Below are positions 1 to 7,559 of a DNA stretch of 12,983 nucleotides, one piece after another. The position numbers and the translations under genes were made by a program. Position 1 is the first letter of the stretch. Every line of letters begins with the position of its first letter. The stretch is from positions 1 to 12,983 of the forward strand of contig JAIUNH010000052.1 of NCBI GenBank assembly GCA_020161965.1. Reading direction: 5' to 3'. The notes under the pieces were generated by a model that saw only the letters and a program-made list of their open reading frames with translations, was not told where the DNA came from and searched no databases. The stretch is from Pseudomonadota bacterium. Lineage in GTDB: Bacteria > Pseudomonadota > Alphaproteobacteria > CACIAM-22H2.

Positions 1-1
1 C

Positions 2-382
2 ATCGCACCGTACATCATCGTGCCCGGCGCGCATTTGCCCGGCGGTTACTTCACCGCCTTCATGCGCGGCGCACGATGGGACCAGATCCCCGCGCCGTTG
101 CAGGAACGCATTCTGCTGGCGGGTCGTCTGACGAGTTTCGATTCCTATCTCGAAAAAGGCCGCCTCGACATCGACGCGATGGCCGAATTCCGCAAAGGCC
201 GCGCCGAGATCGTCACGCTCGACCCCCAATTCGTCGCGCAGATCAAAGCGGCGGCGCGCGACTGGGCGCGCAAGGCCGTGACGGCGGCCGGCGCCCAGGG
301 CAATCCCTGGCCCGAACGCGTGATGAATTCGACCTTCGCCTTCCAGGATAAATGGGAAGCGAATGCCGTCTATCGGCTCTAG
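2..382 (+). CDS. TRAP transporter substrate-binding protein, C-terminal part (5' truncated by window edge)
   Basis: This is the last 126 codons of a DctP-type periplasmic solute-binding protein, the component that captures the ligand and hands it to the membrane permeases. The frame is already open at base 2, so the real start and signal peptide lie outside the window. The visible part has the charged helical tail usual for DctP proteins, ending near WEANAVYRL. Identification rests mainly on context: the dctQ and dctM genes follow with overlapping frames, and the dctQ ATG lies 20 bases before this stop. The ligand cannot be read from this fragment; organic acids are typical of the family. Confidence is good for the family and nil for the substrate. 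Confidence 0.8.
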   Translation: MAPYIIVPGAHLPGGYFTAFMRGARWDQIPAPLQERILLAGRLTSFDSYLEKGRLDIDAMAEFRKGRAEIVTLDPQFVAQIKAAARDWARKAVTAAGAQGNPWPERVMNSTFAFQDKWEANAVYRL

Positions 383-848
383 GCTTTCCGACGCTGGGCT
401 TATCGTCGCGATGGTGGCGGGCGCGTTGGCGCTCGGCCTGATGCTGCTCGAAGTGCTGCTGCGCTACGTGTTCGCATCGCCCACGGTGTGGACGCCGGAG
501 ATGGTCGGCATCGCCAACGGAGCGGCCTTCGTGTTCGGTGCGGGTCCGGCGTTACGCGGCGGGGCGCATGTGTCGGTCGACGCCATGTCGCGCTTCATGC
601 CCGCGTGGCTGCGCGATGCGATCCTGGCGATCTTCTTCGTCGCCCTCGCCTTGCCCGTTCTGCTGTGGATCGCGCAAGCCGGGTTCGACCGCGCGCTCAA
701 CGCCTATCTCCATGCCGAGGTGAACGACGTCAGCCCGTGGCGGCGCCAAGTCTGGCCGCATTACGCGCTGCTGACCTTAGGCACGATCGGTTTGGCGCTC
801 GACGTGCTGCTGACCGGCCTTCGTCACGCCAAGGCCGTGCGCACATGA
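363..848 (+). CDS. dctQ: TRAP transporter small permease subunit (DctQ family)
   Basis: The product is a 161-residue inner-membrane protein, the small 4-helix subunit of a tripartite ATP-independent periplasmic transporter, which partners the large permease. Hydrophobic segments lie at roughly residues 12-35, 44-62, 80-103 and 132-152. The family pattern is visible: LLRYVF after the first helix, then the W-T-x-E motif (VWTPEM), and a G-G-A-H-V-S-V-D stretch near residue 65 that matches the usual re-G-x-H-v-x-v-D. The ATG at 363 has a purine-rich GGGAAG at 354-359 at suitable spacing. It overlaps the end of the binding-protein gene by 20 bases and shares an ATGA with dctM, so the three genes are almost certainly co-translated. 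Confidence 0.9.
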   Translation: MPSIGSRLSDAGLIVAMVAGALALGLMLLEVLLRYVFASPTVWTPEMVGIANGAAFVFGAGPALRGGAHVSVDAMSRFMPAWLRDAILAIFFVALALPVLLWIAQAGFDRALNAYLHAEVNDVSPWRRQVWPHYALLTLGTIGLALDVLLTGLRHAKAVRT

Positions 849-2158
849 TCGGCGATCTCGCGATCTGGATGTTCCCGGCGCTGTTCGGGCTGATGTTCCT
901 GGGCGTGCCGGTGGGGCTCGGCCTCATCGTGATCTCGGCCGCATTCGGCTACGCGTTTTTCGGCGACGCGCTCGGTCGCCAGATGTTCGGGCGCTTGATC
1001 GAAGTCTCGTCGAATTTCGCCTTCACCGCGATTCCGGCTTTCGTATTCATGGGCAATATCCTGGAGAAATCCGGGATCGCCGAAAGCCTGTTCGGCGCGA
1101 TGCGCCTGTGGCTCGGCCGCTTGCCCGGCGGCATGGCGCTGGCGACGATCGCGATGGCGGCGATCTTCTCGGCCGCCACGGGCATCATCGGCGCGGTCGA
1201 GGTGACGATCGGCCTGATGGCGATCCCCGCGATGATGGCCGCGCGCTACGACAAGCAGCTCATCGCCGGGACAATTTGCGCGGGCGGTTCGCTCGGCACG
1301 ATCATCCCGCCGTCGCTGACCGCGGTGATCTACGGCCTCGTCGCGCAAGTGCCGATCTCCGATCTGCTTGCCGGTATTTTGATTCCCGGCGTGCTGATGA
1401 CGACGCTGTTCATGGCGTGGATCGTGCTGCGCTGCTGGATCGATCCCAGTGCCGGCCCGCCGGTCGAAGATACCGGCGTGACACTCGCCGAAAAACTGCG
1501 CGTGACGGCAACGGCACTTGTCCCCACCCTCGCCCTCGTCGCTTGCGTGCTGGGAGCGATCTTCATGGGCATCGCCTCGCCCACCGAAGCGGCCGCGACC
1601 GGGGCCGCCGGCGCGCTTGCGCTTGCCGCGTTTCACGGGCGTTTCTCGATCGCCATGGTCATCGATGCCGGGCGGCGCACGATCATCATCACCGCGATGC
1701 TGATGACGATCGTTTATGGCGGCACGCTGTTCTCCAGCATGTTCTACGTCCAAGGCGGCGGCGCGTTGGTGCGCGAGATGGCGGGCTTTGCGACCGCAAG
1801 CCCTGCTCTGCTCGTTCCCATTTTGCTCGCCATCGTGTTCCTGATGGGCTTCGTGCTGGAATGGGTGACGATCGTGCTGCTCGCCGTCCCCGTCTTCGCG
1901 CCCTTGTTGAAGGCGGCGGGCGTCGATCCCTTATGGTTCGGCGTGGCGATGCTGGTCTGCATCCAGACGAGCTACCTGACGCCGCCGATGGCGCCCGCGA
2001 TTTTCTTCCTGCAAAGCGTGGCGCCGCCCGAGATGACCTATGGCGATATCTGCCGGGGCGTCATCCCGTTCGTGCTCTGCCAAGTACTGACGCTTTTTGT
2101 CGTTGTGATATTCCCTTGGACCGCGACCTGGCTGCCCACGCTTATGGGCGGGTTTTAG
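845..2158 (+). CDS. dctM: TRAP transporter large permease subunit (DctM family)
   Basis: The product is a 437-residue polytopic inner-membrane protein, the ion-coupled translocation channel of the TRAP system. It is hydrophobic throughout, with about 11-12 helices. Diagnostic motifs are PAFVFMGNIL near residue 64, FSAATGIIGA near 108, the GTIIPPS signature at 151-157, and LTPPMAPAIFFLQ near the C-terminus. The length is normal for the family. I chose the ATG at 845 because it overlaps the dctQ stop as ATGA and begins directly at the first helix; the open frame runs back to 488 but that part is a shadow of dctQ. The SAATG...IGLMAIPAM region resembles the sub-branch often labelled mannitol/chloroaromatic-type, which is from memory and does not fix the substrate. 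Its stop overlaps the stop of the convergent MFS gene. Confidence 0.95.
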   Translation: MIGDLAIWMFPALFGLMFLGVPVGLGLIVISAAFGYAFFGDALGRQMFGRLIEVSSNFAFTAIPAFVFMGNILEKSGIAESLFGAMRLWLGRLPGGMALATIAMAAIFSAATGIIGAVEVTIGLMAIPAMMAARYDKQLIAGTICAGGSLGTIIPPSLTAVIYGLVAQVPISDLLAGILIPGVLMTTLFMAWIVLRCWIDPSAGPPVEDTGVTLAEKLRVTATALVPTLALVACVLGAIFMGIASPTEAAATGAAGALALAAFHGRFSIAMVIDAGRRTIIITAMLMTIVYGGTLFSSMFYVQGGGALVREMAGFATASPALLVPILLAIVFLMGFVLEWVTIVLLAVPVFAPLLKAAGVDPLWFGVAMLVCIQTSYLTPPMAPAIFFLQSVAPPEMTYGDICRGVIPFVLCQVLTLFVVVIFPWTATWLPTLMGGF

Positions 2159-3360
2159 GCGGTTTTCGCAGGCGTTTTCGCGGCGAGCCACGCGATCGCG
2201 GCGAAGGCGAGCACGATGAAGGGCAGCACGAACCGGTTGATGGTATCCCAACCGAAGGCGTACTGCATCGCGCCCGCACTCGCCGCCGCCGCGGCGACCG
2301 AACCGAACACGATGAAATCGTAGGCCGCTTGCATCTTCGCCTTTTCCGCCGGGCGATAGGTTTCGGTCAGCAATGTCGTGCCGCCGATATAGAGGAAGTT
2401 CCAGCCCACGCCGAGCAGGATCAAGCCGACATAGAAATGCGCGAAGCTGATCCCGGCGAGGTTCACCGCCGCCGAGGCCGCGAGCAGCCCCGCCCCCGCC
2501 ATCATGGTGCGCGTGAGGCCGAAACGCGCGACGATCGTGCCGGTGAAGAACGACGGCACGAACATCGCCAGCACATGCGCCTGGATCGTCGTCGCCGCAT
2601 CCTCGAACGCATGGCCGCAGGCGATCATGGCGAGCGGTGTCGCGTTCATCACCAGCGACATGCCGCCATAGGCGACAAGCCCCGCGATCAACGCCACGAC
2701 CACCTTGGGCTGGGCGAGAAGCTCGAGCATCGGCCGCGTGGCGCCATGGCGCTCGTCGCCCTTGGGGGCGGGAATGTCGATGAACTGCACGACGATCTGC
2801 GCCACGATCGCGACAAGGATCAACGCCGCAAACGAGCCCGCGAAGGGGACCGGGTCCAGCAAATGATGCGTCGCCTTGGCGAGCTCGGGCCCGAAAATGC
2901 CGGCGAGCACGCCGCCCGCGAGCACGTAGGAGATCGCCTTGCTTTTCCAGGCGCCGGAAGCGCCGTCGGCCGCCGCGAAACGGTAGAACAGGCCGAAGCC
3001 GTTATAGACGCCGTTGAACATGGCGCCGACGCAGAACAGCGGGAACGAGCCGATCAGAACGGCGGCGACGCAGATCGCTTGCGCGACGATGCCGCACGCC
3101 GTGCCGATGGCGAAACCGAAGCGCCGGCCCTTCAATTTCATGAGATACGACGCCGGGAACGTGGTCAGCATCGCGGCGAGCTGCATGAAGCCCATCGGCA
3201 ATGTCGCCAGCGCCTTGTTCTCCGCCAGCATATGCCCGACCAGGGCGGCTTCCGCGATCATCGTCGAGGTGCCGATCATCATCAGCGCCTGGGCGAAAGC
3301 CAGCAGCGTCACATTCCGGCGCGAACGCGCCGCTTCGTCGATCGTCGTTTCGGATGTCAT
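2155..3360 (-). CDS. MFS transporter, substrate unknown
   Basis: The product is a 401-residue inner-membrane protein of the major facilitator superfamily, with about 12 hydrophobic segments in two six-helix halves separated by a charged loop near residues 195-208 (PAPKGDERHGATRPMLE). The loop between helices 2 and 3 carries a basic LKGRRFGF stretch, a relaxed version of the MFS motif A. The N-terminus is short and cytoplasmic, with no signal peptide. The ATG at 3360 lies 10 bases after the stop of the FliL-like gene, with no strong Shine-Dalgarno, so coupling with the upstream gene is likely. Neighbours give no clue to the substrate; riboflavin or thiamine export or uptake would be guesswork. 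The 3' end meets dctM tail to tail with overlapping stop codons. Confidence 0.88.
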   Translation of the reverse strand: MTSETTIDEAARSRRNVTLLAFAQALMMIGTSTMIAEAALVGHMLAENKALATLPMGFMQLAAMLTTFPASYLMKLKGRRFGFAIGTACGIVAQAICVAAVLIGSFPLFCVGAMFNGVYNGFGLFYRFAAADGASGAWKSKAISYVLAGGVLAGIFGPELAKATHHLLDPVPFAGSFAALILVAIVAQIVVQFIDIPAPKGDERHGATRPMLELLAQPKVVVALIAGLVAYGGMSLVMNATPLAMIACGHAFEDAATTIQAHVLAMFVPSFFTGTIVARFGLTRTMMAGAGLLAASAAVNLAGISFAHFYVGLILLGVGWNFLYIGGTTLLTETYRPAEKAKMQAAYDFIVFGSVAAAAASAGAMQYAFGWDTINRFVLPFIVLAFAAIAWLAAKTPAKTA

Positions 3361-3370
3361 CGGGAAAATC

Positions 3371-3787
3371 TCAGTTCGCGGGCACTTTGCGTTCGAGAAC
3401 GCGTTCGAACACCACGTCGGTCACGATATGCGCGTCGCCCAGAATGCGCGTGGACGACGCCATCATGCGCCGCTTCGCACGCTCCTGATCGAAAGTTTCG
3501 CCGTGCGCCGCGACCTCGTTGAGGTCGAGGATGAACGCGTCCTGCAAGCGCGGCAGATTGCTTTTGATCTTGTCCTCGTCGGCCGGCGTGGCGAGCTCCA
3601 AGCGCATCAGCAGCGCGTAATGACGCAGCACACGATCGCCCTTGATGGCCGCGACGATCACGCGCGGCAAAACGAACTTTCCGGTTTCGGGACCGTGCGC
3701 GCCCTCGCCTTTCGCGTCCTCGGCATAGGCCGAAGGTGCGAACGCCAGCGCTGCGCACAAGAACAGGAGTCGGGCGAGACGGATCAT
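3371..3787 (-). CDS. exported FliL-like protein, function unknown
   Basis: This 138-residue protein has a clear Sec signal peptide: basic MIRLAR, a hydrophobic core, and a type I cleavage site after AYA at about residue 22. The mature part of about 116 residues is soluble. Its pattern (FVLPRVIVAAI, then HYALLMRLEL, NLPRLQDAFIL and a final VTDVVFERVL) resembles the periplasmic domain of flagellar FliL, including the P-R-x-x-D-A helix and the strand near the C-terminus. True FliL has an N-terminal transmembrane anchor rather than a cleavable signal, and no flagellar gene is near, so a flagellar role is not supported. The gene lies 21 bases after thiL and 10 bases before the MFS gene, in the same direction. 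The exported nature is well supported; the FliL relation is tentative. Confidence 0.75.
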   Translation of the reverse strand: MIRLARLLFLCAALAFAPSAYAEDAKGEGAHGPETGKFVLPRVIVAAIKGDRVLRHYALLMRLELATPADEDKIKSNLPRLQDAFILDLNEVAAHGETFDQERAKRRMMASSTRILGDAHIVTDVVFERVLERKVPAN

Positions 3788-3808
3788 GGGCGCGATAATG
3801 GACCGCGG

Positions 3809-4753
3809 TTAGAAGTGCGTAAAGCCCGCGCGTTTTTGCGGGATTTCCGCGCCGACGACGCGCACGGTGCCGCGCTTGCCCTTGGCGATCGTACCGATAC
3901 AAGTCGCGGCAACATTGGCCCTGCGGGAAGCTTGAACGATCGCCGCCGCCGCCGCTTTGGGGGCCGCGAACAGGATTTCGTAATCGTCGCCGCCGGTCAG
4001 GGCGCGGACGAGATCGCCATGCTTGCGCGCTTGCGCCGAACGCGGGACGGCGTTCGCGTCGATCGAAGCCGAAACGCCGGATGCCGCGCATAGATGGCCG
4101 AGATCGGCGAGCAAGCCGTCCGAGACGTCGATCGCGGCATGCGCGATCCCGCGCAGTAACGGCCCGAAGGCAACGCGCGGATCGGGGATGCGATAGCGGC
4201 GCTTAAGATAAGCGTCGGCTTTGCCCGCCCTTATCGCGTCGAGCCCGATCGCCGCATCGCCGATCGTGCCGGTCACCCAGATATCGTCGCCTTGTTTGGC
4301 GCCGCTGCGCGGGATCATCTTGCCCTTGGGCGTTTCGCCGATCGCGGTGATCGAGACCGAAAACGGCCCGGTCGTCGCGGTCGTATCGCCGCCCAGCAGC
4401 GGCAGGCGATAGAATTCGCCGTCCGCCGCGAGCCCCTTGGCGAATCCTTCGAGCCAGCGATCGGTGATCGATTTCGGCCGTGCAATCGTCAAGAAATAGC
4501 CGAGCGGCGCGGCACCCTTGGCGGCAAGATCGGAGAGATTTCGGCGCAGCGCTTTTTGCGCGACCGTCGCGGCCGGCTCATCGCCCAGCGTATGGATGCC
4601 GACAACGAGTTGATCCGCCGTGACGATCAGATCCTTGCCCGGCTTGGGCGTGAGGACTGCGACGTCGTCGACAAGGTTTAGCGCCGCGCGATGGCCCCGC
4701 GTCAACGGCCGGAACAACGCGGCGATGGTTTCGAATTCGCCGCGCCGCGCCAT
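3809..4753 (-). CDS. thiL: thiamine-monophosphate kinase
   Basis: ThiL phosphorylates thiamine monophosphate with ATP to give thiamine diphosphate, the last step of cofactor synthesis, in the cytosol. The 314-residue length fits the family. The N-terminus shows RGEFETIAALF, the metal-binding D29-D30 of LVDDVAVL, and TADQLVVGIHT (D47), followed by QKALRRNLSDLAAKGAAP, a close match to the ThiL/PurM-superfamily core. GGDTTAT near residue 121 and IDVSDGLLADLGHL near 217 are further hallmarks, and GGDDYEILFA lies near 256. The ATG at 4753 is 6 bases after the nusB stop, so the two are translationally close; nusB-thiL adjacency is common in bacteria. No thiamine riboswitch is visible, which fits a gene read from the long upstream operon. 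Confidence 0.96.
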   Translation of the reverse strand: MARRGEFETIAALFRPLTRGHRAALNLVDDVAVLTPKPGKDLIVTADQLVVGIHTLGDEPAATVAQKALRRNLSDLAAKGAAPLGYFLTIARPKSITDRWLEGFAKGLAADGEFYRLPLLGGDTTATTGPFSVSITAIGETPKGKMIPRSGAKQGDDIWVTGTIGDAAIGLDAIRAGKADAYLKRRYRIPDPRVAFGPLLRGIAHAAIDVSDGLLADLGHLCAASGVSASIDANAVPRSAQARKHGDLVRALTGGDDYEILFAAPKAAAAAIVQASRRANVAATCIGTIAKGKRGTVRVVGAEIPQKRAGFTHF

Positions 4754-4759
4754 GACGCG

Positions 4760-5245
4760 TTACGCCATTTCGGAGGGGCGACGCTCGCGCGCGATCCGGT
4801 CGAGCACGCCGTTGAGGAATCCGGCTTCCGCCCCCGCATCGAAGGCGTAAGCGAGTTCCACGTATTCGCCGATCGTCGTGCGCGCCGGGATATCGGCGCG
4901 CGCCAAAATCTCGAACACGCCCGCGCGCAACGCGGCACGCAGCACCGGATCAATGCGTTGCAGAGTCCAGTTCTTGGCGAGGGCCGGCGAAATCAAACCG
5001 TCGATCTCGGGCTTGCGCGCCCAAGCGCCCTCCACGATCGCCTTGAAGAATTCGGGATCGGCCGCCGCCCAATCGGGCCCGCCGAGACCCGGCTTCAAAC
5101 GATAGCGGCGAAACTCGTCGATCGTCGTGGCGGGATCTTCGCCGCGGAATTCGATCTGATAAAGCGCCTGCACCGCCGCGAGGCGCGACGTGGTACGTGC
5201 CCCCTTGCGCCCGCCGCCGTGGTTTTCGTTCGTCGTATCGGTCAT
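4760..5245 (-). CDS. nusB: transcription antitermination factor NusB
   Basis: NusB is a small all-helical RNA-binding protein that, with S10 (NusE), loads on boxA of rRNA leader transcripts and supports antitermination. The product has 161 residues, normal for alphaproteobacteria. After a polar tail it shows RTTSRLAAVQALYQIEF, the characteristic first helix, then FFKAIVEGAWARKPEIDGLI and the conserved C-terminal half WTLQRIDPVLRAALRAGVFEI, DIPARTTIGEYVELAYAF and GFLNGVLDRIA. The ATG at 5245 overlaps the ribH stop as ATGA. ribH-nusB-thiL is a very common gene order, and the overlap shows that it is co-translated with the riboflavin genes rather than with ribosomal functions. Confidence 0.97.
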   Translation of the reverse strand: MTDTTNENHGGGRKGARTTSRLAAVQALYQIEFRGEDPATTIDEFRRYRLKPGLGGPDWAAADPEFFKAIVEGAWARKPEIDGLISPALAKNWTLQRIDPVLRAALRAGVFEILARADIPARTTIGEYVELAYAFDAGAEAGFLNGVLDRIARERRPSEMA

Positions 5246-5748
5246 GGCGCCAGCCGCAGACGGCGCTTGAACGCGGCCATCGCCAAAGCGGCGTTGGCGG
5301 CGTCGCGGCCCTTATTGCCCTTGTCGCGCTTGGCGCGCGCCCAGGCCTGTTCCTCGTTCTCGACCGTCAAGATGCCGTAGCCGATGGCAAGGCCCCGGCG
5401 CACGGCGAGATCTTGAAGACCGCGCGCACTCTCACCGCACACATAATCATAATGCGTCGTCTCGCCGCGAATGACGGCCCCCAACGCGACGAAGCCTTCA
5501 TAGGGCTTCATGCCGCCGGCTTGATGCGCGGCCAAATCGGCCATCGCAATGGCGCCGGGAATTTCGAAAGCGCCCGGAACCGCAATGCGCTCGGCCGTTC
5601 CGCCGACGGCTTCGATCGCTTCGATGGCGCCTTGCGCCATTTCGTCCGCGAGGTCGGCATAGAAGCGCGCCTCGACGATCAGGATGACGGGCTTCTCGCC
5701 CGGGAAATCGGCCTTCGACGGCGCCGTGAAATCCGCGCGACCAAACAT
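5242..5748 (-). CDS. ribH: 6,7-dimethyl-8-ribityllumazine synthase
   Basis: Lumazine synthase condenses 5-amino-6-ribitylaminouracil with 3,4-dihydroxy-2-butanone 4-phosphate to give the lumazine used by riboflavin synthase. The protein has 168 residues. It shows VILIVEARFYADLADEM near residue 21, the PGAFEIP phosphate/substrate loop at 58-64, GAVIRGETTHYDYVC with the presumed catalytic histidine at 99, and GYGILTVENEEQAWARA near 125, all typical. The open frame extends upstream to 6210, but that part is a shadow of ribBX; the ATG at 5748 overlaps the ribBX stop as ATGA and starts the family-like N-terminus. It is followed by nusB, again with an ATGA overlap. Confidence 0.97.
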   Translation of the reverse strand: MFGRADFTAPSKADFPGEKPVILIVEARFYADLADEMAQGAIEAIEAVGGTAERIAVPGAFEIPGAIAMADLAAHQAGGMKPYEGFVALGAVIRGETTHYDYVCGESARGLQDLAVRRGLAIGYGILTVENEEQAWARAKRDKGNKGRDAANAALAMAAFKRRLRLAP

Positions 5749-6932
5749 CAGATCGCCCGATGGCCGACGATGTTGAGCCCGTAGCCTTCGAGCCCGACGA
5801 CCGAACGGCGCGCGTTGGTCAGCAGAACCATGTCCTTCACTCCGAGATCGAGCAGAATTTGCGCGCCGATCCCGTAGTCGCGCAATTGCGGTCCCGCTTC
5901 GGGCGGCACCTGTTTGGAAATCTGGGCCGGATTGGCCTTGTCGCCGAAGCGCGCGCGCACGCGGTCGCTGAGGCTGGTGGCGCGCGGCTCGCGGATCAAC
6001 ACCACGACGCCGCGCCCGCCTTGCGCGATCGAACGCATCGCGGCGTGCAATTGTTCCGAACGCCCCGCCCCGCGATCGCCGAGCACATCGTCGAGCACCG
6101 ACAGTGCATGCATGCGCACCGGTACCGGCTCGCCGCCGGTCACGTCGCCCTTCACCAGTGCTATATGTTCGGCATAGGACGCGGTGTTGACATAGACGTG
6201 CATTTTCCACGCGCCGCCATATTCGCTGTCGAAATCGGTTTCGATCACGCGTTCGACGATGCGGTCGTTCTTACGGCGATAGGCGATCAGATCGGCGATC
6301 GTGCCCACGCGCAGCCCGTGAAACTGGGCGAATTTCAGCAGATCCGGCAGACGGGCCATCGTCCCGTCGTCGTTCATCACTTCGCAGATCACGCCCGCCG
6401 GGATCAAACCCGCCATGCGCGCGATATCGACGGCCGCTTCCGTATGGCCCGCGCGCACCAGCGTGCCGCCGTCGCGCGCCATCAACGGAAAGACATGGCC
6501 GGGCGAACCGATATCGTCCTTGCCCTTCGACGGATCGATCGCGACCTGCACGGTACGCGCGCGATCGGCCGCCGAGATGCCGGTGGTGATGCCTTCGCGC
6601 GCTTCGATCGACACGGTGAACGCGGTTTGATGGCGCGAGGCGTTGTCGGGGCTCATCGGCTTCAAGCCGAGCTTCGCGCAACGCTCGGGCGTCATGGCGA
6701 GGCAGATCAACCCGCGCCCGAACTTCGCCATGAAGTTGATCGCTTCCGGCGTGGCGAATTGGGCGGGGATCACGAGATCGCCCTCGTTCTCGCGGCCCTC
6801 GTCGTCCACCAGAATGAACATACGCCCGTTGCGCGCGTCCTCCACGATGTCCTCGATCGAGGAGAGGAAGGCGAGATCGACCTGGCCGGTGGCCAGGATT
6901 TCGCGCTGCTTGCCGGAGATCGGGTTGGCCAA
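5748..6932 (-). CDS. ribBX: 3,4-dihydroxy-2-butanone-4-phosphate synthase fused to a degenerate GTP cyclohydrolase II-like domain (RibBX type)
   Basis: The N-terminal domain (about residues 22-218 of 394) is an intact RibB, which converts ribulose 5-phosphate to dihydroxybutanone phosphate and formate. It carries LVDDEGRENEGDL at 41-53, EAREGITTGISAADRA at 110-125 and GHTEAAVDIARMAG at 162-175. The C-terminal domain (about 226-394) has the RibA fold pattern, but the three zinc cysteines are replaced: aligned to the H-x-x-C...C-x-C motif of active enzymes, the sites are S278, A289 and R291. The GTP-site R-Q-E-G-R-G-I-G-L reads IREPRATSL. It should therefore lack GTP cyclohydrolase II activity. 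No ATG precedes the domain in a sensible place; I chose the TTG at 6932, 11 bases past the ribE stop with AGG upstream. The open frame to 7073 overlaps ribE deeply and looks non-coding. Confidence 0.88.
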   Translation of the reverse strand: MANPISGKQREILATGQVDLAFLSSIEDIVEDARNGRMFILVDDEGRENEGDLVIPAQFATPEAINFMAKFGRGLICLAMTPERCAKLGLKPMSPDNASRHQTAFTVSIEAREGITTGISAADRARTVQVAIDPSKGKDDIGSPGHVFPLMARDGGTLVRAGHTEAAVDIARMAGLIPAGVICEVMNDDGTMARLPDLLKFAQFHGLRVGTIADLIAYRRKNDRIVERVIETDFDSEYGGAWKMHVYVNTASYAEHIALVKGDVTGGEPVPVRMHALSVLDDVLGDRGAGRSEQLHAAMRSIAQGGRGVVVLIREPRATSLSDRVRARFGDKANPAQISKQVPPEAGPQLRDYGIGAQILLDLGVKDMVLLTNARRSVVGLEGYGLNIVGHRAI

Positions 6933-6940
6933 GATCGAAC

Positions 6941-7549
6941 CTATTTTCCGAGGATGCGCGCAACATAGCGCGCAAGGGCGTCGACTTCCATGTTGACGAG
7001 GTCGCCGGGCACGAGATCGCCCAGCGTCGTCGCCGACCATGTATGCGGGATGACGTTGATCGCGAAATGGCAACCGCCGCCCGCGATATCGGTCACGTCG
7101 TTGACGGTGAGAGACACGCCGTCCAACGCCACCGAGCCCTTGGCCGCGATATAGCGCGCGAAAGCCGGCGGCACTTCGAAGACGAGCTTATGCGAGCCGC
7201 CGACCGGTTCGGCCGAGACGAGCTTCGCCGTCGCATCGACATGGCCCGAGACGATATGCCCGCCCAGCTCCTGCCCGACCTTCAACGACGGCTCGAGATT
7301 GACCCGCGTGCCGATCTTCCAAGCACCCAAAGTGGTCTTGGACAGGGTTTCGGCCGAGGCTTCGGCCGCGAACCAGTCGGGGCCCTTCTCGATCGCCGTC
7401 AGGCAGCAGCCCGAGCACGCGATCGACGCGCCGATTTCGGTGGCGGCGAGATCGAGGCCGGTGGAAATGACGAGGCGCGTGTCGCTCGCCTTCGCGGCGG
7501 GGGCCAGCGCCTTGACGATGCCCTTGTCGACGATGATTCCGGTGAACAT
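6941..7549 (-). CDS. ribE: riboflavin synthase, alpha subunit
   Basis: Riboflavin synthase dismutates two lumazine molecules to riboflavin plus the ribitylaminouracil that RibH reuses. The 202-residue protein begins MFTGIIVDKG, the near-universal start, and shows the two internal lumazine-binding repeats: the first with SIACSGCCLTAIEKG near residue 43 and the second with SVALDGVSLTVNDV near 138. GQELGGHIVSGHVDATA near 93 marks the linker region. I used the ATG at 7549 rather than the upstream ATG at 7609 because the first 20 residues of the longer form have no family counterpart and would overlap ribD. It follows ribD by 10 bases and precedes the ribBX start by 8. The name ribE follows alphaproteobacterial usage; some schemes call it ribC. 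Confidence 0.97.
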   Translation of the reverse strand: MFTGIIVDKGIVKALAPAAKASDTRLVISTGLDLAATEIGASIACSGCCLTAIEKGPDWFAAEASAETLSKTTLGAWKIGTRVNLEPSLKVGQELGGHIVSGHVDATAKLVSAEPVGGSHKLVFEVPPAFARYIAAKGSVALDGVSLTVNDVTDIAGGGCHFAINVIPHTWSATTLGDLVPGDLVNMEVDALARYVARILGK

Positions 7550-7559
7550 GGCGGGGAAC

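Noticed and set aside
1108..3522. An 804-codon plus-strand frame over dctM and the MFS gene
   Set aside because: It spans two real genes in other frames and has arginine-rich low-complexity composition. No motif supports it.
5760..6968. A 402-codon plus-strand frame opposite ribBX
   Set aside because: It is a shadow of a confidently identified gene, and no family features are seen.
6933..7073. N-terminal extension of ribBX to the ATG at 7073
   Set aside because: The added residues overlap ribE and are rich in Arg, Pro and Cys, unlike RibB N-termini. The TTG at 6932 fits better.
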